64,000 nucleotides of DNA, taken from assembly GCF_011398155.1 (NCBI RefSeq), contig NZ_AP021888.1:2516001-2580000 (forward strand), read 5' to 3'. Below the pieces are notes generated by a model, which did not search any database, was not told where the DNA came from, and saw only the letters and a program-made list of their open reading frames with translations. Made by a program: the position numbers and the translations under genes. The stretch comes from Thiosulfativibrio zosterae. GTDB lineage: Bacteria; Pseudomonadota; Gammaproteobacteria; Thiomicrospirales; Thiomicrospiraceae. Positions 9,381-18,061 of the stretch are shown here, in pieces (positions within the stretch are counted from its first letter, which is position 1; every line of letters starts with the position of its first letter).

Positions 9381-10991
9381 CTAGGAGGACACACCGTGCA
9401 CACCTTGACGCCTACGAAAAATCTGCATATTTAGATAGATAGCCATAATAGGTATGGTAAGGTCCAACCAAATACCATGCTCTTGTACTAACCATAGAGA
9501 AAAGGAGTAAAGTGCTATAGCAATAGTAACAAGCAACAGGGTAGATACCCAAAATTGCGGAAGTGCCGCAAATAGAAAACTCACTAAAACTAACATAATT
9601 ACAACAAATACTGCATTGACCCATGGATTAGGCGGAACCAACAGTCCAGTGTTTTGCATGGTGTCAATTGCATTTGCTAATATCATTATTCCTGGCATTT
9701 TTCCCAACGGGGTGTGATGCCAATCTCTACTATCCTCATAGGATGCCCCCAAAATAGCAACGAATGGCATCGGCTCAAAAGTTAAATTTTTATCTTTGAA
9801 GTTGAGGGCTTTTTCGAAAATTACAGTCGGTACAATCTTGTCTATATTATCTCCTCTTTGGATGATGTCGGAATAACTGTAGCGATATAGAATTCGATTA
9901 CCTAGATTTTCTCCCCGAGAATAACTATCAACCGCCCATGGAGACGTATCTTTATTGAATTCAGTGTTATTTACACACTGATCGCTGCTAAACAAATCTT
10001 GTTCGTAGCATTCACCAAAAGTTTTCCAGACCCATTGCCCAGCTTGATAATCTGCTCGGGCTGAATTTTCTCCCTGTTCTCTGACGGCAGTCAGTGAGTT
10101 ATCCACCGCGCAGGTTGCCGTTATTAATTCCTTTGAGGTAGCCAAGCCCCATGGTGGCAGATCTGGTTTGTTAGATGATCGACTTAATGCGTAAAGTACG
10201 AGTTGTGGCGAAGGAACCACCACCCAACGACCTTTGCCATCTTTCTTAGGATCGAGGACCTGACAGGCACTCTCCCAAAGCCGCCAATATCGTATTTGTC
10301 TATCTTGTGGTGATACCACAAAGTTAGGTGCTACCGGGAAAACTTGTTCTGGAAAGTAGGTCGCCAACTCATCAAGAGCTGAGGGGCGCAATACCTGAAA
10401 AGTGTTACTTTGCAGGGGTTTTTGGAAGGACTTTACGTAGAGCAAACGCCTATCAGGGTGGTTCTGAAGAATGACTTTGACCCTATCTCTGAAAGCTTCG
10501 TCTTGTTTATGCAGCGTCTTTTCCAGTTCGGATACACTAGATTCGGTCAATGTATCAAAATTGAAATCAAGCATCACTATTGGTACGCCGGCTTCAAATA
10601 ACTTTTCTAACAGCTCTGTAATTGGTTTCCGTGGGTTCACTCTCGGTTCTCCACCACCCCACCATTCATTTCGATAGGTTTCATCATCGACATCAATAAA
10701 CAAAAATTGTGTCTTGCTTGGTCTGTCAGCCCATAAGTTCATTCCTACTTCTAAGGCCATATTCTTCATCTGAATTACGAAGGGAACGGACAGCGCCAAA
10801 AGAATTGAAACCAAGGCAGCCAACAGTAAGCCTATGGCCAAGTTCTGGATAAAATCCTGTCTTAATCGACTCCAGTTATACCAATTCCTGAAAATGAATG
10901 GTAATGGGTTGCGTAAGAATCTTCCATGTAAAGAGCGCCCATAGAAAATGAGTCTATGCAAAAAATATAATCGAACAAGTTTCGATTTCAT
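9381..10991 (-). CDS. CHASE2-domain membrane protein without an output domain
   Basis: The protein has 536 residues. One transmembrane segment lies at about 49-74 (LAIGLLLAALVSILLALSV). A large extracytoplasmic CHASE2-type domain follows (FLFIDVDDETY near 97, then PITELLEKLFEAGVPIVMLD, and near 400 PFVAILGASYEDSRDWHHTP). Three transmembrane segments follow at about 455-525 (AVFVVIMLVLVSFLFAAL and on). The chain ends about ten residues later (RRRQGVHGVSS). CHASE2 is an extracellular sensor domain normally attached to a kinase, cyclase or GGDEF domain; here no output domain exists, so signalling must pass to a partner. The neighbours are CHAT, FecR-like and secretin genes, which suggests a shared envelope complex. 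Confidence 0.85.
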   Translation of the reverse strand: MKSKLVRLYFLHRLIFYGRSLHGRFLRNPLPFIFRNWYNWSRLRQDFIQNLAIGLLLAALVSILLALSVPFVIQMKNMALEVGMNLWADRPSKTQFLFIDVDDETYRNEWWGGGEPRVNPRKPITELLEKLFEAGVPIVMLDFNFDTLTESSVSELEKTLHKQDEAFRDRVKVILQNHPDRRLLYVKSFQKPLQSNTFQVLRPSALDELATYFPEQVFPVAPNFVVSPQDRQIRYWRLWESACQVLDPKKDGKGRWVVVPSPQLVLYALSRSSNKPDLPPWGLATSKELITATCAVDNSLTAVREQGENSARADYQAGQWVWKTFGECYEQDLFSSDQCVNNTEFNKDTSPWAVDSYSRGENLGNRILYRYSYSDIIQRGDNIDKIVPTVIFEKALNFKDKNLTFEPMPFVAILGASYEDSRDWHHTPLGKMPGIMILANAIDTMQNTGLLVPPNPWVNAVFVVIMLVLVSFLFAALPQFWVSTLLLVTIAIALYSFSLWLVQEHGIWLDLTIPIMAIYLNMQIFRRRQGVHGVSS

Positions 10992-11101
10992 TAACTTATC
11001 TTCAGTTGAACAAACTAATCAGAAATAAAGCATAAAATAAAACCCGTAGTGTCTATTTTTGACATTAACAATCTGTTGGTTGTTATTCTTATTTTTCTTA
11101 T

Positions 11102-12803
11102 CATCTCTCAAATCCCATAATAAACAAAAGGCGCCCAGATATTCACACCCGCATACTTGGTTTGGGTTATAAACTCTCGTTTGACCTGGCTATTGGCTTG
11201 TGCGGGTTTAACGCCTTCTTTCACCAGTTCGTAAAAGCGTTGCATGTAAGCCGCAGTGACTTTGTCATCCACCGACCAAAGCGTCATTAGCGTGCTTTGA
11301 TTACCTGCCATGTACAACGCAAAGGGTAAGCCCACCACGCCTACGCCTGCTTTGGCTTCGTTGGCGGCGGTGTTGCAGGCAGACAAGACGGTCAGGTCAC
11401 TTTGTAAGTCGAGTTTGTAAATGTCCTGTGCACTGAGATAGGCTTGTGCTTTGCCTTGATCAAAGCTGAGTACCAACGAGGATTGCATGGGGTCGCTGTC
11501 GTCAAGGTAGCCATGGGTAGCAAAGTGCAGTTGTTTGTATTGTTTTAGTGTGCCCGTTTGGTTTTGTTCAACGAGCCAATGTTTACTGGCATCTTTGCCT
11601 GTCTTGAGCGTCAGGTCGGGGTAGATGCTGGCAATACGCTTGGCTTCTATTTCTGTGCCCGGCAGGTCAACCCAAAAAAGTTGGTCTCTTTGTACAGTCT
11701 GCCCGCGTTGCGTGATCATCGGCAGTGAGCTGTTGGCTGCTTTTTGATCGCTTTGCTGTTGACTGTAGTCTGGATTAGCTAGGGCTAATAGGCTGAGACG
11801 TTGCTGTTGGTTGTAGCTGGCTTGGCGCTGGTGAGTGTTGATCCAGATAGAGAGTGATGGCGTGTAGCTGATGTCTTTTTCTTCAATCAGTCTTTTGCCA
11901 TTAGGCGTGGTTAAGGCTTCAAAGGCAACGAGGGCTAAATCGCTATCAGGTGAAATCAGCAGGCTTTTGGCTTCGGCTATGTTTGACCAGATAGGACCGA
12001 GCAGGCTATCGCTGATGTATGCTTGTAGTGATTCGATGTGCATGACGCGGTCTTTGAAGGTGAGCTGGGCTGGCATACTGGCGGAAACTTCAAAGGAGCC
12101 ATCGGCATGGCGCCAAAGGGTTTTTCGAGTTTCTTTCATATAGTCGATCACGCTGCCATGAAAGGCGGTGATTTCTCGATAGGCTTGTAGGCTGCGTTTT
12201 AAGTTGTCCTTTTTGATGCGTTGTGTAACCACCTTGCCATCAGCACTCATGACAAAGGCGAGATAGCTGTCGTTGAGTTCACCATCTTGCCAAAAACTGA
12301 CCACACTGCCCTTGGGTAGATGCTGTTGCATGAGAGAAGTTGCTTGATCTAAGTCTAGGGTTTGCGGACGAGAATATTGGGCAAACACAGGATAGGTGTC
12401 TTGCAGGCGTTTAATGAGTTGGCTTTGTTGTTGTAACAGATCGCGTTGCTGTTTTGTAGTTCTGCCAGTGGTGTCTGGTCACGCTCTGCTTTAGCCAGTC
12501 GTTCATTGACCTGTAATAGCATTTGACGAAGCTGGTCATAAGCTTGACGGTCAGCAACGCTGATATTGGCTTTATCCAGCGCATTTTGCTGCGATAATTG
12601 CGCAAATAAATAACGGGCTTTATTGCGATCGGCTAATACCAAGGCTTCATCCCCCTGATCTTGCTTGGCTAGTAAGCGCAAATGATAATTCAACGTTGAA
12701 CGATTTTGTTCTAACACCTGTTGTTGTTCTTCTGGGGTTAACAGACCTTGCTGCACTGCAAACCAATGCTCATAGCTTTCATTACGCTTTGATAATAATG
12801 CCA
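11102..12803 (-). repeat. Direct repeat copy 2: CHAT-domain segment shared with 3917-5619
   Basis: The same 1.7-kb block as at 3917-5619, in the same orientation, offset by 7185 bases at one end and 7184 at the other because one T is missing from the run at 12452-12455. Recombination between the copies would delete the FecR-like and CHASE2 genes. Confidence 0.9.
11108..12388 (-). pseudogene. C-terminal fragment: complete CHAT domain (426 aa frame)
   Basis: The frame encodes an entire CHAT domain, including HFATHG and LSACNTA, that reads as identical to the intact paralogue. It lacks its own convincing ribosome site (the first ATG is an internal methionine), so it is probably not made alone unless a frameshift restores fusion. 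Confidence 0.75.
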
Positions 12804-13107
12804 AGGCATCGACATGGCGACCTAGCTCGCTGTAGGTGCCAGCCAGATTATTCATGCTGATTAGGGTATCAGGATGCTCCGCACCCAAAGTCTTTTCAAA
12901 CAATGCCAATACTTTTTCTTTAAGCACCAAGGCATCGGCATGGCGACCTAGCTCGCTGTAGGTGCCAGCCAGATTATTCATGCTGATTAGGGTATCAGGA
13001 TGCTCCGCACCCAAAGTCTTTTCAAGCAATGCCAATACTTTTTCTTTAAGCACCAAGGCATCGGCATGGCGACCCAGCTTGCTGTAGGTAGAAGCGAGAT
13101 TATTCAT
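12355..13107 (-). pseudogene. Middle fragment of broken TPR-CHAT paralogue
   Basis: This frame resumes the TPR array (MNNLASTYSKLGRHADAL), carries about three units and the coiled region (LLQVNERLAKAERDQTPLAE), then leaves frame at the four-T run (12452-12455) and ends in unrelated residues. Confidence 0.7.
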
Positions 13108-13144
13108 GCTGGTTAGGGTTTTTTCATGCTGGTTAGGGTTTTTT
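13105..13144. repeat. 20-bp perfect tandem duplication causing a frameshift
   Basis: The 20-bp unit beginning catgctggttaggg is present twice without a gap. Other units of the array have it once. The extra 20 bases change the reading frame by two. Confidence 0.9.
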
Positions 13145-14996
13145 CGTGCTCAGAACCCAAGACCTTTTCACGCAACGCCAATACCTTTTCTTTAAGCACT
13201 AAGGCATCGGCATGACGACCCAGATCGCCGTAGGTATAAGCGAGATTATTCATGCTGGTTAGGGTGTCAGGATGCTCAGCACCCAAAGTCTTTTCACGCA
13301 ATGCCAGTACTTTTTCATTCAGCACCAAAGCGTCGGCATGACGACCCAGATCGCCGTAGGTATAAGCGAGATTATTCATGCTGGTTAGGGTGTCAGGATG
13401 CTCAGCACCCAAAGTCTTTTCACGCAATGCCAGTACTTTTTCATTCAGCACCAAGGCATCGGCATGACGACCCAACTTGCCATAGGTAGAAGCGAGATTA
13501 TTCATGCTAGTTAGCGTATCAGGATGCTCTACACCCAAAGTCTTTTCAAACAATGCCAGCACTTTTTCGAATAGCACCAAGGCATCTGCATACCGACCCA
13601 AATCACGATAGGTAACAGCGAGATTATTCATGCTGGTTAGGGTATCGGGATGCTCTGCGCCAGAAACCTTTTCACGCAATGCCAGTATTTTTTCCTGAAG
13701 CACCAAGGCATCGGCATGGCGACCCAACTTGCCATAGGTAGAAGCGAGATTATTCATGCTGCTTAGCGTATCAGGATACTCAGCACCCAAGACCTTTTCA
13801 CGCAATGCCAGTATTTTTTCTTCAAGCACCAAGGCATCTGCATGGCGACCTAGCTTGCTGTAGGTAACAGCGAGATTATTCATGCTGGTTAGGGTTTTTT
13901 CGTGCTCAGAACCCAAGACCTTTTCACGCAATGCCAGTACTTTTTCCTCAAGCACCAAGGCATTGGCATAGCGACCCAGCTCGCCATAGGTAACAGCGAG
14001 ATTATTCATGCTGCTTAGCGTATCAGGATGCTCAGAACCCAAGACCTTTTCACGCAATGCCAGCACTTTTTCGAATAGCACCAAGGCATCGGCATACCGA
14101 CCCAAATTGTAATAGGTAAAAGAGAGATTGTTCATGCTGATTAGGGTATCAGGATGCTCAGCACCCAAAGTCTTTTCACGCAATGCCAGTACTTTTTCAT
14201 TCAGCACCAAAGCGTCGGCATGACGACCCAGATCGCCGTAGGTAACAGCGAGATTATTCATGCTGGTTAATGTATTGGGATGCTCAGTACCTAACGCTTT
14301 TTCCTGTATTTCGAGTCGTTTTAGGCGATATTTTAGCTCTTTGTTATAATCATCCATCGCGTCATAAACACTGCTAAAGCCAGCATAAACATCAGACAAA
14401 GCCAGACTATCTTCCCCTAGATTTTTCGAAATCGTTAATAGTTGCGCTAATGTCTCCAATGCGCCTTGGTAATCTTTCTGTTTCTTTTGCTCTTTGTACT
14501 TTTTCTTCAATGATGCTGTTTCGCTGTATGGCTGGAGCATTTGATTCCATACAGCCATTCCTTGGTGTATCAAGGTGGCTTTGTCTGGAAAATGCTTAAG
14601 CAGCAACTGAAAATCTTCTTGCATTGCTTCATCATCATTAAGGTGTTTGAGAAACAAGCTGTAGTGCTCCTTGGCTTTTGCTATATCACCCTTCAAGAGG
14701 GTGCTATGCCCACTGTTTGAAGCAGCGAAAAATTCCTTGTCCTCAAGGATGGATTTGTTCGCCATAGCGATGCTTTGGTCGAACGCCTCAGCAAAAAGAT
14801 AATACCAAGAGGCGTCTCCATACTTTTTATCTTTATTTTTTTCACCATCAGCAAAGCAGATGCTTTTAACTAAATTTTTATCTACAGGGTCTTTTTTGAT
14901 GACATCGTTACAGCCAATGACCTCTTCTTTAGCAGACAGAGTGGTTGCAAAAACGCCCACAAGGCCAATGAATAGGAGTTTAGTGAATGTCTTCAT
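13113..14996 (-). pseudogene. N-terminal fragment of broken TPR-CHAT paralogue (627 aa)
   Basis: This piece holds the signal peptide, the N-terminal domain and about nine TPR units, then ends in KTLTSMKKP where the 20-bp duplication throws the frame. It could still be made as an exported TPR protein without protease. Its start region and first 200 residues match the intact gene closely, but residues 140-155 differ (DKATLIHQGMAVWNQMLQ against EKKELILSGLELWNKLYQ). Confidence 0.75.
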
Positions 14997-15079
14997 ATGC
15001 TGCTCTTTGATATTCGGTGTTCTTGATAGTTACTGTTCTTTAAAGATGAGACGACCTACTGTCATTGCCTGAATGATTA

Positions 15080-16528
15080 TTACTCTGCCTCTTCTTTTTC
15101 TCTTTCTTTCGTAAAATCCAGCATTTTTTCTTGGTTGTCTTCAATTCGCTTCTTAATGTTCTTAATCGTAGGACGAATCATAAACTCAATTGCTCCCCGG
15201 CTTTTAGTAGAGGAGCTGCTGCCAAACAACCAACCTAACCCTGGGGCATCTTTGAGATAAGGTAAACCATAGGAGCCAGTATCAGCTTTATCTAAGTAAA
15301 TGCCGCCAAGTGAAATTAATTCTCCATCATTAACCACAATGGATGTATTAATCCTATTTTCATTTGTGTTTTGTGAAACACCTGGCTCTGAATTGGGTAA
15401 AAATTCACTTTGTTTTATTTCTATTTCTAGCAAAATAGATTTTTCACTCAGTATGGTGGGGGTTACCTTAAACTCAATACCTGTTTCAATTTTTTCTAGC
15501 TGTACAGTTTGGATACCCGTAAGTGAGACATACTTCACAGAATTAAGATAAATAGAAGATTGTTTGCCTGGTTTTACCATTAATCTAGGCTCAGCTAAAA
15601 TCTTGACGCCGCTATCTGCTGCTTCAAATGCTAAACTGGCTAGGATGGTTTGTTTACGCTCAGTGTCAGTTTGATTAATAAGCAAATTACCAATTTCAGT
15701 AGTTAAGTTTTGTCCAAATATTGTACTTAGTCCATACGTCATGTCTTTTGATTGTTCTGCATATTGCAGAGCAGTACCAATTTTTCTATTCAATGCTTCA
15801 TCATATTCAAATACGCGTGATTCTATAAGTACCTGGGGCGCATCAGCATCTACCGATAAAAAAATATTACCAATCCTTTCCAACAATTCAAGAGGCTCGT
15901 TGATAACTAATGCATTCTGGGAAGGGATACTAACTATTTTTAATGGCTTGTCATCGGAAGAAGGGAATAATGTATTTAGCTGTGCTTGTGCTTCAATGCT
16001 GGTGAGGTTAAATAAGAATACTTTTTTAAAAGCTTGCGTCCTTAAACTAGAATCCTTAGGTCTAAACTTAAATCCATCCGCTGTTTGGAGTACTTCAAAA
16101 GGCACTTGAGATTTTGAAAGTTGTGGCGTACTTAACCAAATCATCAATGTACTGAAAAAGTCTTCTTCATTTTTAAATATCCACTTACCGCATTCCTCAT
16201 AAGATTTATTTTTTCTGCAGCTCGCATCAACAATTTCTGGCCTGAGAGTATCTGGAATTTGACCTTCAATGGTGTAATTAAAACGACGCTTGTATGCAAG
16301 TTCATCTATAAGTGTCAAAATTGGTCTGCCGGAAGCCTTAACCACAACTTCACCCGAAGAATTTATATCTATTCCTTCTGCAGTATCCACCATATTAGAA
16401 CTTTGAATAGACTTAGCAATCACAGGTTGCTCGTACATTAACATCTTTGGAAGACTATCTCTTTGTGCTGAACAGCCAGCTAAAAGCACAAACAAAAAAA
16501 AGAGAAACGTAACTTTGATTAAGTACAT
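15080..16528 (-). CDS. Secretin-like outer-membrane lipoprotein (type II/III, PilQ/MshL-like)
   Basis: The protein has 482 residues. A lipoprotein signal (MYLIKVTFLFFLFVLLAGCS) gives Cys 19 as the likely lipidated residue. A short STN/N0-like domain follows (LIDELAYKRRFNYTIEG), then an N1-like ring domain (AQAQLNTLFPSSDDKPLKIV, LVINEPLELLERI), then the secretin domain with its characteristic end (LISLGGIYLDK, YGLPYLKDAPGLGWLFGSSS, EFMIRPTIKNI). ATG 16528 follows AAGGAC at good spacing. No other pilus or secretion gene is nearby, so this is an isolated secretin at the head of the CHAT/CHASE2 locus, 10 nt after the small secreted protein. It probably forms or gates an outer-membrane pore. Confidence 0.88.
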   Translation of the reverse strand: MYLIKVTFLFFLFVLLAGCSAQRDSLPKMLMYEQPVIAKSIQSSNMVDTAEGIDINSSGEVVVKASGRPILTLIDELAYKRRFNYTIEGQIPDTLRPEIVDASCRKNKSYEECGKWIFKNEEDFFSTLMIWLSTPQLSKSQVPFEVLQTADGFKFRPKDSSLRTQAFKKVFLFNLTSIEAQAQLNTLFPSSDDKPLKIVSIPSQNALVINEPLELLERIGNIFLSVDADAPQVLIESRVFEYDEALNRKIGTALQYAEQSKDMTYGLSTIFGQNLTTEIGNLLINQTDTERKQTILASLAFEAADSGVKILAEPRLMVKPGKQSSIYLNSVKYVSLTGIQTVQLEKIETGIEFKVTPTILSEKSILLEIEIKQSEFLPNSEPGVSQNTNENRINTSIVVNDGELISLGGIYLDKADTGSYGLPYLKDAPGLGWLFGSSSSTKSRGAIEFMIRPTIKNIKKRIEDNQEKMLDFTKEREKEEAE

Positions 16529-16538
16529 GACTTAGTCC

Positions 16539-16946
16539 TTACTGGGATAATAAAATTGCACCGCAAGAGTACTGAAATTCTTGTTGATCAAAAATAAAAT
16601 AATATAAGTTAGGTACACCTTCAAGGCGTTTGTAATCGACTTCAACAGATTTTTGTTGATTAAATACAATTTTTTCAATTGCGGAAGCAGGTATTTCTGC
16701 AGAGTCGTACCCTAATACCAGTAAGCTTCCTGACTTTTCTTCTTCGAAGTTAATTTGAACATTTACATTCGAAGCAAACTTTATATCTTTAGGATTCGGG
16801 CAAGTTAATTGGCGGTTACTATAACTAAGGTCTACTGCATCACGTGTAACACTTGACGATACGCCAAACATTGGTAAAGGCTCGATAATTTCTTGGTTAG
16901 CTTCAACTTGAAACGCCAATAAAGATAACAACAGTAATTTTTTCAC
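16539..16946 (-). CDS. Small secreted protein preceding the secretin gene
   Basis: The protein has 135 residues and begins with GTG (16946), 7-8 nt after AGGAG. The signal peptide is MKKLLLLSLLAFQVEA. The mature part is acidic, with two Cys (LTCPNPKD near 49 and FQYSCGA near 128) that could form a disulphide, and beta-rich stretches (GSLLVLGYDSAEIPASAIEK). Ten bases separate it from the secretin gene, which suggests a pilotin-like or periplasmic partner role; this is inference. No known family recognised. Confidence 0.7.
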   Translation of the reverse strand: MKKLLLLSLLAFQVEANQEIIEPLPMFGVSSSVTRDAVDLSYSNRQLTCPNPKDIKFASNVNVQINFEEEKSGSLLVLGYDSAEIPASAIEKIVFNQQKSVEVDYKRLEGVPNLYYFIFDQQEFQYSCGAILLSQ

Positions 16947-17455
16947 AACAATTCTCCTTTTTTATCTGATACAAATTGTTAAATAATAACAACGCAAGGA
17001 CATAATTTCGGCTACGTTTCTTAAGTTAGGAAACTGCTTATAATCTTATGGATAATCTAAAATTTCGCATTCTACTTCAACATAAATTTATTAGCAATAG
17101 CAATAAATTATCCTTTTATGAACATTTTTAAGTCACGTTTAAGATAAAAAATTTTTGCTTCACGTAACTTTAAGAACCTTTGTTCGAGCGGGTGAGAGGC
17201 AAAAATGAGATAAAAATGCCTGATTGCGGCGAGGAACGCATGGAATAGCAAGCTACTTGCATTTTTACTCCTTGTTTTATGTGGTTTTGGATAATTGGAC
17301 ACAGTTTGTGTCATCGGCATTCAAGTGGGGGAATTCAAGTGGGGGAATTCAAATTGAGCAATTCTATGACTAATTTGTTCAAATTATCTGCCACTGATTG
17401 TGCATCTCACTGATAATTTCAGTCTTTCTAAGCCATTATTTCTATTCCAAATTTT
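16947..17455. other. Intergenic region, no convincing gene
   Basis: It probably holds the promoter of the secretin/CHAT locus. A 14-bp unit (CAAGTGGGGGAATT) is present twice in tandem near 17325-17352. A 70-codon minus-strand frame at 17108-17320 has no ribosome site and unconvincing composition, so I do not call it a gene. Confidence 0.5.
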
Positions 17456-18060
17456 AGTGCGCATACTCAACAATCTTTTCAATTATTTTAGATCTAGCCG
17501 CATCATCAAGCGCACGCACCTCATCTGGTAGAACCAATCCCCCAGAAGCGTTTACATGATTATTAACCCATTCTGTAACCATTGTTTCAGGTAATACTTA
17601 CCCCAAGATAACTATAATAACCGGCAAAACTAAAGTGGCTAACCCGGCCATCTTGTTGAATAACAGGGAACCAGCCCCAGTTTGCGTTAGAGAAAAGCTG
17701 AGACTTATTCGTAACTGCCATACTTTCTAAATCCACGAAATAGGAATAACCTGACATTGCATAGGTAGCGTTACTTTCTTTGCTATTGACAAATACATGA
17801 ATTTTAGTTCCATCAATGTACATACCACCACTATTATGTGGTGCACTCAATAGTGGGAAAAAGGTATCGATCACAATATTAACAAATTCACCAGTTGGCG
17901 AAATCTTTAATAATCGTAACTCACTACTGTAAGCTTTGCTCCCATCTGGATCTGTAAAAGATTTCCCAGAAAGATCTGGAACTGATGCAAGTAGATAAAT
18001 AATATAATCTTTTTTGTATACTCGAATAAAATTTAATCTTTCTAAATCTGACGCTAAGAT
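17456..18060 (-). pseudogene. Remnant of an unidentified gene, truncated at its 5' end
   Basis: A minus-strand frame from the region of 18060 to 17587 reads like real protein (FIRVYKKDYIIYLLASVPDL, GGMYIDGTKIHVFVNSKESN, WFPVIQQDGRVSHFSFAGYY). Its possible start codon lies inside the end of the DUF1566 gene, with no natural N-terminus. Just after its stop (17587) another frame continues in a different phase (LPETMVTEWVNNHVNASGGL to KIVEYAH, stop near 17456), which looks like the original C-terminus after a frameshift. Function unknown. Confidence 0.45.
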
Positions 18061-18061
18061 C

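Larger units (their letters stand above)
11108..14996 (-). pseudogene. Second TPR-CHAT gene, broken by two frameshifts
   Basis: A paralogue of the gene at 3923-8170 with the same signal-peptide start (MKTFTKLLFIGLVGVFATTL, then SAKEE), the same N-terminal domain, about 12 TPR units of 42 residues and an identical CHAT domain. It is broken twice: a 20-bp tandem duplication at 13105-13144 shifts the frame inside the ninth TPR unit, and a missing T at 12452-12455 shifts it again just before the CHAT domain. Both events lie in simple-repeat contexts, so slippage or reversible switching is possible, as is sequencing error. It lies 83 nt after the secretin gene and 116 nt before the CHASE2 gene. 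Confidence 0.85.

Noticed and set aside
11871..12143. Open frames on the plus strand within the CHAT genes (also 4686-4958)
   Set aside because: They are antisense shadows of the conserved CHAT coding sequence and have no ribosome site.
15080..16946. Part of a type II secretion or type IV pilus gene cluster
   Set aside because: Only a secretin-like gene and one small secreted protein are present; no ATPase, inner-membrane platform or pilin genes are found nearby.
17108..17320. Possible 70-residue minus-strand gene
   Set aside because: No ribosome site, odd composition, overlaps no operon logic; treated as intergenic.
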